DNA from: PBB1 sp040400875
GTDB lineage: Bacteria; Pseudomonadota; Gammaproteobacteria; Burkholderiales; Burkholderiaceae_C
Reading direction: 5' to 3'
Assembly (NCBI GenBank): GCA_040400875.1
Contig: JBBAPK010000024.1
Coordinates: 1 to 40,862, forward strand
Length of the DNA: 40,862 nucleotides
The notes under the pieces were generated by a model. It worked only from the letters and a program-made list of their open reading frames with translations, had not been told where the DNA came from and searched no databases. The position numbers and the translations under genes were made by a program. Below, one piece after another: positions 32,833 through 40,862 of this stretch (its first letter is position 1; the number at the start of each line of letters is the position of its first letter).

Positions 32833-35157
32833 ATGAACATGATGAGTAACAAGGAAGTTGGTTTTGCCGATCTCTTGAAGAACGGCAAGACCCTCAAGCA
32901 GTACCGTGACGAGATCCTTGCAAGGACGGCGTCAACGGGCCACTACGACGGCCTGACCGAACTGGCATTCCGTAATAGTGACCCTATCGGCTACGAGCGC
33001 CTGTTCTCGAAGCTGCGCGGTGGTCTGGTTCACGCTCGTGAAACCGCCAAGAAGATCGCTGCAAGCCCCATCGTTGAGCAAGAAGGCGAGCTTTGCTTCA
33101 CGCTGTACAACGCCGTCGGCGACTGCGTGCTGACCTCGACCGGCATCATCATCCACTGCGGAACGATGGGCGCTGCGATCAAGTACATGTGCGAAAACAA
33201 CTGGGAAGCCAACCCAGGCATCGCTGACGGTGACATGTTCACCAACAACGATTGCTCTATCGGTAACGTGCACCCTTGCGACATCCAGACGATCGTTCCG
33301 GTCTTCCATGAAGGCCGTCTGATCAGCTGGGTGGGCGGCGTGACCCACGTGATCGACACCGGCGCTGTGACCCCTGGTTCGATGAACACCGGACAAGTCT
33401 CGCGTTTCGGCGACGGCTACATGATCACCTGCCGCAAGACCGGTGTGAACGACACCTGCCTGCGTGACTGGCTGCATGAGAGCCAGCGCTCGGTTCGCAC
33501 GCCTAAGTACTGGATTCTCGACGAGAAGACCCGTATCGCTGGCTGCCACATGATCCGTGAACTCGTTCACGAAGTCATCGCTGCAGACGGTATCGTGGCC
33601 TATGAGGCTTTCTGCTCTGAAGTGATTGAAGAGGGTCGTCAAGGCCTGATCATGCGCATCAAGGCCATGTGCATTCCTGGCGTTTATCGCAAGGTTGCAT
33701 TCGTTGATGTGCCATATGCGCACGAGGACGTGGGTGTGTCTTCGAAGTTCGCCAAACTCGACAGCATCATGCATTCGCCTGTCGAAATGACGATCTACAA
33801 GACCGGCAAGTGGCGTCTTGACTTTGAAGGCGCAAGCCGTTGGGGCTGGCACACCTTCAACGCCCACCACGTCGCTTTCACCAGCGGTTTGTGGGTAGCG
33901 ATGTGCCAAACCCTGGTTCCTACCCAGCGTATCAATGACGGCGCTTATCTCGCGACTGAGTTGCACATGCCCAAGGGCACGTGGTGCAATCCGGACGATC
34001 GTCGCACGGGTCATGCCTATGCTTGGCACTTCTTGGTGTCGGGTTGGTCTGCACTGTGGCGTGGTCTGAGCCAGTCGTACTACAGCCGTGGCTACCTGGA
34101 AGAAACCAACGCCGGTAACGCCAACACCTCCAACTGGCTGCAAGGCGGCGGTATCAACCAAGACGGCGAAATCCACGCTGTGAACAGCTTCGAGGCTTCG
34201 TCCTGCGGTACCGGTGCTTGCGCGATCAAGGACGGTCTGAACCACGCTGCTGCAATCTGGAATCCAGAAGGCGACATGGGTGACATCGAGATCTGGGAAA
34301 TGGCTGAGCCTCTCCTGTACCTCGGCCGTAACGTCAAGTCAAATTCGGGCGGCTACGGCAAGCACCGAGGTGGCTGCGGTTTTGAGACGCTGCGGATGGT
34401 CTGGAACTCGCAAGACTGGTCGATGTTCTTCATGGGTAACGGCTACATGAACAGCGACTGGGGTCTGATGGGTGGTTATCCATCGGCAACCGGCTACCGC
34501 TTCGAAGCCCATAACACGGGTCTAGAGCGTCGTATCGCCAACGGCGAGCCGATTCCTCTGGGCGCCGACCTGGACCCTACCGCCAAGGTCTACGAGCAGA
34601 GCATCGACGCAACTGCAATAGTCAAGCGCGATCAGCAGTGCATCACGACCGAAGAGTGCTACGCAAACCATGACCTGTACCTGAACTACCTCCGCGGTGG
34701 CCCAGGTTTCGGGGATCCTCTGACGCGTGATCCGAAGTCCGTCGAGAGCGACCTTAACCAGAAGTTCTTGCTGGTTGAGTTTGCCCGCAAGGTTTACGGT
34801 GCTGTGGTAACTCAAGATGCAAAGGGCATGTACCACGTTGACGCAGAGAAGACCAAGGCTCGCCGCGCTGAAATCCGCAAGGAGCGTATTGCCCGTTCGG
34901 TTCCAACGCGTGAGTGGATGAAGGCAGAGCGTACCCGCATCGTCAACAAGCAAGCTTCGCAAGCGGTTCAGCACATGTTCGCAACCAGCCTGGCCTTGTC
35001 TGAGAAGTGGACGACCAAGTTCCGCACGTTCTGGGATCTGCCTGCTGATTGGCAACTGCTTGAGACCGAACTGGGTATTCCTTCGTATGGCTCGAAGTTC
35101 CGCATGGACCTGTCCTTGATGCCTGACGTTCGTACCGTTGTTCAGGTTGAAGAGTAA
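32833..35157 (+). CDS. acxB: Acetone carboxylase alpha subunit (catalytic, Mn-binding)
   Basis: 774 residues, HyuB family, nearly the length of the Xanthobacter subunit. ATG 32833 follows AAGGAG by eight bases. The stretch DMFTNNDCSIGNVHPCD (134-150) and GGVTHVIDTGAV contain His147, Asp150 and His172. With an offset of three these match the Mn ligands His150, Asp153 and His175 that I recall from the published structure. The middle section, YGKHRGGCGFETLRMVW, and the C-terminal GGPGFGDPLTRDP are typical of HyuB. The C-terminal 90 residues are rich in basic helices. It carboxylates the enolate of acetone to acetoacetate in an alpha2-beta2-gamma2 complex with AcxA and AcxC. Confidence 0.95.
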   Translation: MNMMSNKEVGFADLLKNGKTLKQYRDEILARTASTGHYDGLTELAFRNSDPIGYERLFSKLRGGLVHARETAKKIAASPIVEQEGELCFTLYNAVGDCVLTSTGIIIHCGTMGAAIKYMCENNWEANPGIADGDMFTNNDCSIGNVHPCDIQTIVPVFHEGRLISWVGGVTHVIDTGAVTPGSMNTGQVSRFGDGYMITCRKTGVNDTCLRDWLHESQRSVRTPKYWILDEKTRIAGCHMIRELVHEVIAADGIVAYEAFCSEVIEEGRQGLIMRIKAMCIPGVYRKVAFVDVPYAHEDVGVSSKFAKLDSIMHSPVEMTIYKTGKWRLDFEGASRWGWHTFNAHHVAFTSGLWVAMCQTLVPTQRINDGAYLATELHMPKGTWCNPDDRRTGHAYAWHFLVSGWSALWRGLSQSYYSRGYLEETNAGNANTSNWLQGGGINQDGEIHAVNSFEASSCGTGACAIKDGLNHAAAIWNPEGDMGDIEIWEMAEPLLYLGRNVKSNSGGYGKHRGGCGFETLRMVWNSQDWSMFFMGNGYMNSDWGLMGGYPSATGYRFEAHNTGLERRIANGEPIPLGADLDPTAKVYEQSIDATAIVKRDQQCITTEECYANHDLYLNYLRGGPGFGDPLTRDPKSVESDLNQKFLLVEFARKVYGAVVTQDAKGMYHVDAEKTKARRAEIRKERIARSVPTREWMKAERTRIVNKQASQAVQHMFATSLALSEKWTTKFRTFWDLPADWQLLETELGIPSYGSKFRMDLSLMPDVRTVVQVEE

Positions 35158-35200
35158 TTTTCAACTTATCAGCAACGATTCCGTAAATTTGGAGATTTAG

Positions 35201-35707
35201 ATGTCGACTTACACTCAAGAACAAGTCAATAACATGGTAGCGGGAACGCTCGATTGGGATACGACTTTCCGCATGTTGTCTATGCCGAAGGACGCAGACC
35301 GATTTTCCATGTACCTGCATACTTTGCAGGCTAACGTGACTTTCCCTGACAAGATCGTGCTTCCGCTTTCACCGCACATGTACATTGTGCAATCGGTGAA
35401 GACGAAGAAGTGGATCGTCAAGTGCGATTGCGGCCACGAGTTTTGTGGCTACAAGGAAAACTGGAAGCTTTTCGCGAACATTTACGTTCGTGACAACGCT
35501 GAAGCAATGGCTGAGGTCTATCCTAAGTTCATGGCTCCAGATACAAACTGGCAGGTCTATCGCGAGTACTACTGTCCAAGCTGTGGCGTCATGCACGACG
35601 TTGAATGCCCGGTGCCTTGGTACCCAGTGATGCATGACTTCGAGCCCGATATCGATACGTTCTACAAGGAATGGGTCAACTTGCCCATGCCTGAACGAGC
35701 TGCTTGA
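35201..35707 (+). CDS. acxC: Acetone carboxylase gamma subunit
   Basis: 168 residues, the family's usual length. ATG follows GGAG by seven bases and the gene is 43 bases after acxB. Six cysteines lie in two groups, KCDCGHEFC (75, 77, 82) and YYCPSCGVMHDVEC (125, 128, 136), consistent with a zinc site in this small subunit. The segment MAPDTNWQVYREYYCPSCG is a family hallmark. Its exact role is structural or regulatory within the carboxylase. It is the last gene of the acx operon and is followed directly by a strong terminator. Confidence 0.94.
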   Translation: MSTYTQEQVNNMVAGTLDWDTTFRMLSMPKDADRFSMYLHTLQANVTFPDKIVLPLSPHMYIVQSVKTKKWIVKCDCGHEFCGYKENWKLFANIYVRDNAEAMAEVYPKFMAPDTNWQVYREYYCPSCGVMHDVECPVPWYPVMHDFEPDIDTFYKEWVNLPMPERAA

Positions 35708-35717
35708 TCTTGTGTTC

Positions 35718-35745
35718 GGGTGCCTGTTCGTGAGAGCGGGCACCC
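35718..35745 (+). terminator. First hairpin after acxC
   Basis: GGGTGCC and GGCACCC pair around a 14-base loop, starting 11 bases after the acxC stop. It may reinforce the intrinsic terminator that follows or protect the 3' end of the message. Confidence 0.5.
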
Positions 35746-35748
35746 AAG

Positions 35749-35781
35749 GCACGGCTGGAGTATTCCGGCCGTGCTTTTTTT
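35749..35781 (+). terminator. Rho-independent terminator of acxABC
   Basis: GCACGGCTGG pairs with CCGGCCGTGC (ten pairs including one G-T, six-base loop AGTATT) and is followed at once by seven T residues and TATTT. It is a textbook intrinsic terminator that separates the acx operon from the transport genes. Confidence 0.93.
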
Positions 35782-35915
35782 ATTTCAATAATGCCTCGAA
35801 AAGAAGGCCATTCAGTAAGTGGGCCGGTGCTGGTAAGTCAAGTATTTGTTGATCTGAGCCATTCAATATAGTTGGCATGACGCAGAATGCGGATCGCCAC
35901 ATAAAGGAGACAACG

Positions 35916-36923
35916 GTGGTAGAGAAATCAAAGAGTGGTTTGACGAGGGTTTTGAATTTCATCCCTCAGGTGATGCCGATTATTATTATCGGAGGGCTTC
36001 TTTACGCTGGTTTTTTCGTGAAAGCAGAAGCGGTCATCACCAAAGTGGAGCCTAAGGCAATTGAGCGCCGCGACAATTTCATCAGCGTGGCTGCTCCGTC
36101 CGCGCAGGTCGCGTGGGCAGCAGGCACCGCCGGCAAGGTGGTCCGCACTGAGGATGGAGGAAAGACTTGGACCGCCCAAAAAACCAAGACGCTTGAAAAC
36201 ATCCAAGGAATTACCGCCTTTGATGACAAGAGTGCGATCATCGTCGGCAACCACAGCCTGATTCTCTACACCACAGACGCGGGCGCAACTTGGAGCCAGG
36301 CAACGCAGCCTGCGCCACCAAAGCCTGAAATTAGCAAGTTGTTCCGGGTTCAAGTAGCTGGCGATACTGTCTGGGCAGTGGGTGAGTACAACACGCTCCT
36401 GCGTTCGAACGACAAAGGTGTGACGTGGACGCGGCTGCTCCCAGAGAAAGACCGCAATCTGAATACCATTGCCTTCGCCGGAAGTGTGGGCATCATCTTT
36501 GGAGAGGCGGGCCTGACTCTGCGGTCTACTGATGGGGGTGCAACCTGGGAGGAAATCAAGGTCGACAACCAGGTCAGCTTGATGAATGTGGCCTTCCGCG
36601 ACGACAAGCATGGTGTCGCAGTTGGCCTGACTGGAACGATGATGGCCACCGACGATGCCGGTGCGACGTGGCGGTCTATCCCTTTTGTGACAGAAGAGCA
36701 CTTGCTCAACGTGCGCTGGGAAGACGACCAGTGGAAGGCCGTGGGCGATAAAGGGGTCATCGTGACCTCGAATGCCGAAGCGAAAGAGTGGAAGGCAGGA
36801 AAGATCTTCGAGGGCGATGTTGCGTGGAGGACACAAATGGTGAAGCAGGGTCCGCGCTACTACGTTGTCGGAGCGAATCTGGCTATCCTCGAGGACGGGA
36901 AGCTTGTCGTCGCTGGCCGTTGA
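35916..36923 (+). CDS. YCF48-like beta-propeller protein with membrane anchor
   Basis: 335 residues from GTG 35916, six bases after AAAGGAG; an ATG at 35877 would add 13 residues but has no ribosome site. One membrane segment lies near residues 16-36 (VMPIIIIGGLLYAGFFV). The rest holds repeated BNR/Asp-box turns, each of the form T-x-D-x-G-x-T-W: TEDGGKTW, TTDAGATW, SNDKGVTW, STDGGATW, TDDAGATW. They form a YCF48-type propeller facing the periplasm. Such proteins often sit beside MMPL transporters and DUF1302/DUF1329 proteins in clusters for lipophilic compounds; their task is unknown. It starts after the acx terminator, so a separate promoter must exist in 35782-35915, but I could not identify one. 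Confidence 0.8.
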   Translation: MVEKSKSGLTRVLNFIPQVMPIIIIGGLLYAGFFVKAEAVITKVEPKAIERRDNFISVAAPSAQVAWAAGTAGKVVRTEDGGKTWTAQKTKTLENIQGITAFDDKSAIIVGNHSLILYTTDAGATWSQATQPAPPKPEISKLFRVQVAGDTVWAVGEYNTLLRSNDKGVTWTRLLPEKDRNLNTIAFAGSVGIIFGEAGLTLRSTDGGATWEEIKVDNQVSLMNVAFRDDKHGVAVGLTGTMMATDDAGATWRSIPFVTEEHLLNVRWEDDQWKAVGDKGVIVTSNAEAKEWKAGKIFEGDVAWRTQMVKQGPRYYVVGANLAILEDGKLVVAGR

Positions 36924-36950
36924 AGTGATTGCAAAAATCCGGAGACAAAA

Positions 36951-39335
36951 TTGAAAAATACAACATTCAGCAAAGTTCACAGAGCGTTCTCGTGGTTCAT
37001 AGACCACCGAATGATATTGATCGCCCTGATCGTGCTTGCAACGGCCGGTATGGGTTACATGGCGAGCAAAGTTGAGGTCAAGACGATCTTCAGCGACCTG
37101 CTCCCCAAAAATCATCCGTATGTGAAGGTCAACCAGCAGTTCAAGTCGACCTTTGGCGGCTCGAACCTTGTGACCATCATGGTCGAAAATAACAATGGCG
37201 AGATTTTCGATCTGAAGGTTCTTGCCGCTGTCCAAAAGTTGACCGTTGGCATGCAGCAGGTCAATGGAATTGACACGTACCAGATCATTTCGCTGGCCTC
37301 CAAGAAGATCAAGGAGATTCGCGCTTCGACCGAAGGGGTGGAATCCAAGCCAATCATGTGGCCGCGGCTGCCTGAAGGGCCTGAACAGATGGCGAAACTG
37401 AGGGCCGCAGTCCTCAACAACCCGCTCGTTTATGGTCCTTATGTGTCACTGGACCTGAAGGCAACGCTGATTACGGCCGATTTCCGCGATGGCGAAATCG
37501 ACTACACGAAAGCCTTCAACGAGATCATGGCGCAGATCGATGAAGTCAAAAAAGGCGCTGACGGCATCAATATTCGTGTAGTAGGTGAACCGGTTCTGTA
37601 TGGCTGGGTGAATTTTTACCTTGACGAAACCATCAAAATCTTCTTTGGGGCTATTTGCTCGTTGTTCATTATCTTGCTTGTCATCACCCGCACTTGGCAT
37701 GGGACGTTTCTGCCTCTGGTTGCGGGCGCCATCAGCGCCACCTGGGCGCTGGGTGCAGCAAAGATCATGGGTTTCCACCTGGACCCGTTGGTGATCGTGG
37801 TGGCTTTCTTGATCACAGCGCAGGCCGTTTCTAACGCCGTCCAGTTGATCTCGCGTTACGACGACGAAATCGCAGCAGGCGCCAAGACCTCGAAAGAGGC
37901 GGCAGTTGCGAGTGCTGAGAACCTGTTCAAACCCAGTATGTTGGCAATCGTTGCTGACGCTGGATGTGTGCTGGTGGTGGCTTTGACCCCGATCCCGATG
38001 CTGGAGAAGATTTCCTACATTGGTACGGTCTGGATTTTCTCCATCATCATCAGTGCCTTGATCTTGACGCCTGTATTGCTGTCGTTCGTCAAGCCCAAGA
38101 CCCATTTCGTGCATCCGATCAACATCCGACCGGTTTTGGATTCAATCATTGGACTTTGCGCCAGCATCGTCACGACCGGTGCACGTTTCGTCGTCTTGGG
38201 GTTGGCTCTTGCGGTCTTTATCTTCACGGGCTGGTACGCCTTCAACCTGAAGGTGGGTGACGCCAACCCCGGGTCGCCAATTTTGTGGCCTGATTCGTCT
38301 TACAACACCGACGCGTCCGAAATCAACCGCCAGTTCCAGGGTTCTGATCGGATGTTCGTGGTGGTTGCGGGCAACCAGAACGGTTCGCTGCGTGAGCCGG
38401 AGGTGCTGCAAAGCATGACCAACTTCCAGCGGTACATGGAAGCACAACCGGAAGTCGGCGGCAGCGTCTCAGTGGCAGACATCCTGCCCCAGGTTCGCCG
38501 GGTGCTTCGAGAGGGCAATCCGATGTACGCCGAGCTCGGTGCTACTTCTGACGAAAACAGCGAGTTGACTTACATCTTTGTGGCGGGTTCAGACCCGGGC
38601 GACATGGATCGTTACGCTGATGCCTTTGCCAAGAACGGCGCGGTCACACTGTTCTTCCGGGATCACCAGGGCGACACGCTCAGAACCGCCATCGCTCGTG
38701 TGCAGGCTTACGTGAACGCTCCTGAGAACCAACTCAAGAATGCTCAGTACATGCTCGCGGGCGGTCTGGTCGGTGTCCTGGCTGCGGTGAATGAGGTGAT
38801 TCTGGCGGGTCAGATCGAGGCCATTGCGCTGGCGCTGCTGGTGCTTGTGGTGTGCTGTACCTTCACCTATCGCTCGATGGTGGCTGGTGTGTTCTTCATG
38901 ATTCCGGTCATGCTGTCGAACACCGTCACCTTCAGCTACATGGCGTGGGCGGGCATCGGCATGAACATCAACACCTTGCCTGTGGTGGCGCTGGGTATCG
39001 GCCTGGGTGTGGACTACACGTTCTACATCGTTGACGGTATCCGCGAGGAACTCCACCACTCGTCCAACGTTGAGGCGGCGATTTTGAAATCGTTGCGCAG
39101 TTCGGGTCGTGGTGTGCTGGTCACAGCCATCACGCTGGTCGGCAGCGTGGGTTTGTGGGCGTTTTCGTCGGTTCGTTTGCAAGCAGACATGGGCTTTTTG
39201 ATCGCCCTGTGGCTGTCGATCTCGGCGTTCAGCGCGCTGTTCATCATGCCGGCGATTGTTTTTGTGTTCCGTCCTGCGTTCGTGGTGGGTGATGAAGATC
39301 ATCCCCTTGAGCAGGCGAAAACTGTGGGTGTGTGA
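36951..39335 (+). CDS. MMPL/RND-family transporter
   Basis: 794 residues from TTG 36951, six bases after GGAG. TM1 lies near residues 20-38 and precedes a large periplasmic loop with VKTIFSDLLPKNHP. TM2-6 fall at about 225-375, TM7 at about 395-425, a second loop follows, and TM8-12 lie at about 615-775. The duplicated six-helix plan and motifs such as GIGLGVDYTFYIVDGIREE (where RND proteins carry charged residues) and PLVAGAISATWALG fit the MMPL/HAE3 group that moves lipids or hydrophobic compounds. It is 27 bases after the YCF48-like gene. The cargo is unknown. Import or export of a lipophilic precursor of acetone is possible. Confidence 0.87.
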   Translation: MKNTTFSKVHRAFSWFIDHRMILIALIVLATAGMGYMASKVEVKTIFSDLLPKNHPYVKVNQQFKSTFGGSNLVTIMVENNNGEIFDLKVLAAVQKLTVGMQQVNGIDTYQIISLASKKIKEIRASTEGVESKPIMWPRLPEGPEQMAKLRAAVLNNPLVYGPYVSLDLKATLITADFRDGEIDYTKAFNEIMAQIDEVKKGADGINIRVVGEPVLYGWVNFYLDETIKIFFGAICSLFIILLVITRTWHGTFLPLVAGAISATWALGAAKIMGFHLDPLVIVVAFLITAQAVSNAVQLISRYDDEIAAGAKTSKEAAVASAENLFKPSMLAIVADAGCVLVVALTPIPMLEKISYIGTVWIFSIIISALILTPVLLSFVKPKTHFVHPINIRPVLDSIIGLCASIVTTGARFVVLGLALAVFIFTGWYAFNLKVGDANPGSPILWPDSSYNTDASEINRQFQGSDRMFVVVAGNQNGSLREPEVLQSMTNFQRYMEAQPEVGGSVSVADILPQVRRVLREGNPMYAELGATSDENSELTYIFVAGSDPGDMDRYADAFAKNGAVTLFFRDHQGDTLRTAIARVQAYVNAPENQLKNAQYMLAGGLVGVLAAVNEVILAGQIEAIALALLVLVVCCTFTYRSMVAGVFFMIPVMLSNTVTFSYMAWAGIGMNINTLPVVALGIGLGVDYTFYIVDGIREELHHSSNVEAAILKSLRSSGRGVLVTAITLVGSVGLWAFSSVRLQADMGFLIALWLSISAFSALFIMPAIVFVFRPAFVVGDEDHPLEQAKTVGV

Positions 39336-39426
39336 AGGTCGCCTCTTGCCTGTTGGTTCCGGTTGATACCGGGCTGGCGGGCGAGGGGTGTTGGTTAGTG
39401 GTGGTAATAACGGAAGGAATGGAGAC

Positions 39427-40862
39427 ATGAAAATAGAAAAGAGCTTCAAGCGGGCCATCCCTGGCCTCGCTGCGGCAGCAGCCCTCGCAATGGGTCTGCC
39501 TGCTGCATACGCTGCCGACGCCCCAGGCGCCGGTGACTTCAAGTTCGGGCTTTCGGGTTATGCGCGTGCCTGGGTTTCGATCAACCTCGAAAATCAAGGT
39601 GAGTTCAGGCCGAACCTTGGCCTGCACAACGGTGTTGGATGCTCCACAAGCGGCACCGGTACCAATGCCGCCGGGAACGTTTGTTCCGGTCAGTACCCAG
39701 CTAATTTTTTGTCTAATGGCCAAGCTGGGCAAGCGTTTGGTGGCTCCCCCACCAATAACAATAAAGGTGACAACACGACGCCTGCTGGTGGAGCTGTAGC
39801 TTCGGTGCCAACCAATTCACAGGTTAATAAGGCCACCGACGGCAACTACAACTCGAAGTGGAAGCCTTCGATGGTTCGTGGCTCCGTGTTGCTTGACGGT
39901 GATGCGGCGTACATGGGCCTGAAGTTCAAGGCCATCGCCCGTCTTGACCGTGAATACAAGACGGACTACCTTGAGCAGCTCGAGAACCTGCGCAAGGCCA
40001 ACCTGTCGGGTAACGGCACCAGCCCGTTCGGATACAACGACGGCAAAGCGCCGAATCCGAACAGCATCATGGACAACTACAACAACTTCGACTTCCGCGA
40101 GTTCTGGGTTGAAGCACCGATCGGCGACCGCACCACGGTCAAGATTGGTCGTCAGCAGATCGTTTGGGGCGAGTCGGACTTCTTCCACGCGATGGACGTG
40201 GTGCACGGCTACGACCTGAGCTGGCGTCTGTTTTTCGAAGGCGAGAACGAAGAGTGGCGCAAGCCGCTGATCTTGATCTCGACCAAGATCCGCATCCCTG
40301 AAGCTGACGGCATGCTGGCTGCTTACATCAAGCCAGGCTGGGACCGTTGCCAGGACATCGGTAACACCTATGACGTGAACGGCGGCCGCTGGTTCTTCAA
40401 CCCCTACCGTGGCTATACGCTCGAGACCACCACCACCAAGGATTGCGGTCAAGAGAACTGGGATGTCAATAACGTCGGTGGCGGTATTCGCTGGCAGGGT
40501 GAGGCGTTTGATCTGAGCTACTCGATCGCTTACATGCACGCCAACTCCGCGGATCCGGTGGCCAACCCGAATCCGAACGTGACCGGTGCTGCCACCGGCT
40601 ACAAGGGTTCGCGCGTTGACGGTTCGATCTTCGACCGCATCCATCCAGAGATCGACGTGATCGGCATGACGCTCAGCGGCTACTCCGCGTTGCTCGATGC
40701 CGTGGTCAGCACTGAGGTGGCTTACACCTTCAACCAGCCGTTCAACCAAGGGCAAGGTGGTTTCTTTGGTTATAGCTCCGACCCTGTGAACTATGCCAAT
40801 TTCGGCGGTAGCCCATGTCCAGAGGGGTCACTTGGTGCAGGTGGTGCGAATTTGTCTCAGGG
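39427..40862 (+). CDS. DUF1302-family outer-membrane protein, partial (right edge)
   Basis: 478 residues are visible and the frame is still open at the edge. It has a signal peptide with basic start (MKIEKSFKRAIPG), hydrophobic core and likely cleavage after AAYA near residue 29. The mature part begins FKFGLSGYARAWVSI, a first beta-strand. A Gly/Asn/Thr-rich insert with two cysteines (about 55-125) precedes FREFWVEAPIG and KIGRQQIVWGESDFFHAMD, the DUF1302 signature. Repeated amphipathic strands fit a large beta-barrel. Family members occur with DUF1329, YCF48 and MMPL proteins in gene sets for sterol, alkane or terpene breakdown. The start follows AAGG by nine bases. It probably closes the transport operon together with genes past the edge. 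Confidence 0.85.
   Translation, partial: MKIEKSFKRAIPGLAAAAALAMGLPAAYAADAPGAGDFKFGLSGYARAWVSINLENQGEFRPNLGLHNGVGCSTSGTGTNAAGNVCSGQYPANFLSNGQAGQAFGGSPTNNNKGDNTTPAGGAVASVPTNSQVNKATDGNYNSKWKPSMVRGSVLLDGDAAYMGLKFKAIARLDREYKTDYLEQLENLRKANLSGNGTSPFGYNDGKAPNPNSIMDNYNNFDFREFWVEAPIGDRTTVKIGRQQIVWGESDFFHAMDVVHGYDLSWRLFFEGENEEWRKPLILISTKIRIPEADGMLAAYIKPGWDRCQDIGNTYDVNGGRWFFNPYRGYTLETTTTKDCGQENWDVNNVGGGIRWQGEAFDLSYSIAYMHANSADPVANPNPNVTGAATGYKGSRVDGSIFDRIHPEIDVIGMTLSGYSALLDAVVSTEVAYTFNQPFNQGQGGFFGYSSDPVNYANFGGSPCPEGSLGAGGANLSQ

Overview
The window looks like chromosomal DNA of a betaproteobacterium, probably Burkholderiales. The evidence is the gene order (glyA-nrdR-minor pilins-rib genes-nusB, tolQRA next to ybgC), the strong preference for G or C at third codon positions and the individual protein families. 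No rRNA, tRNA, CRISPR array or insertion sequence was recognised.

Region 1 (1-22,700, almost all on the minus strand) is housekeeping and pilus DNA of high G+C by eye. Read in the direction of transcription, it starts with a membrane-anchored lytic transglycosylase, then glyA and nrdR. Next come five minor type IV pilin genes (fimT, pilE-like, pilW, pilX, pilV) that run into the riboflavin genes ribD, ribE, ribBX, ribH and nusB. These are followed by ybgC-tolQ-tolR-tolA. Last is an MSHA-like pilus block: two GspE/PilB-type ATPases, a PilC/MshG platform protein, a major pilin and four minor pilins. The last of these (mshP-like) is cut by the left edge.

Region 2 (about 22,900-23,480) is a decayed ubiD relic. 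It marks the point where strand, composition and gene content change.

Region 3 (23,600-40,862, all plus strand, visibly lower G+C around 26.6-30.4 kb) is a catabolic island for acetone. An acyl-CoA ligase and an SCP2-type thiolase are followed by a sigma-54 activator of the AcoR/AcxR type. Then come an AbiV-family protein, a glutathione S-transferase-like protein and the three acetone carboxylase subunits acxA, acxB and acxC, which end in a strong intrinsic terminator. A second transcription unit encodes a YCF48-like beta-propeller protein, an MMPL/RND transporter and a DUF1302 outer-membrane protein that is cut by the right edge.

The inferred pathway is acetone + bicarbonate + ATP to acetoacetate (AcxABC), then acetoacetyl-CoA (ligase), then two acetyl-CoA (thiolase). 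Good -24/-12 sigma-54 promoters lie before the AbiV-GST pair and before acxA. Both are preceded by the same 9-bp palindromic core, GGTTGAACC, 125 and 156 bp upstream of the -24 GG, about three helical turns apart. This makes the AbiV-like and GST-like genes apparent members of the acetone regulon, which is the most unusual feature of the window. The second is an MSHA-type ATPase with four consecutive 30-residue MshEN-like repeats instead of the usual two.
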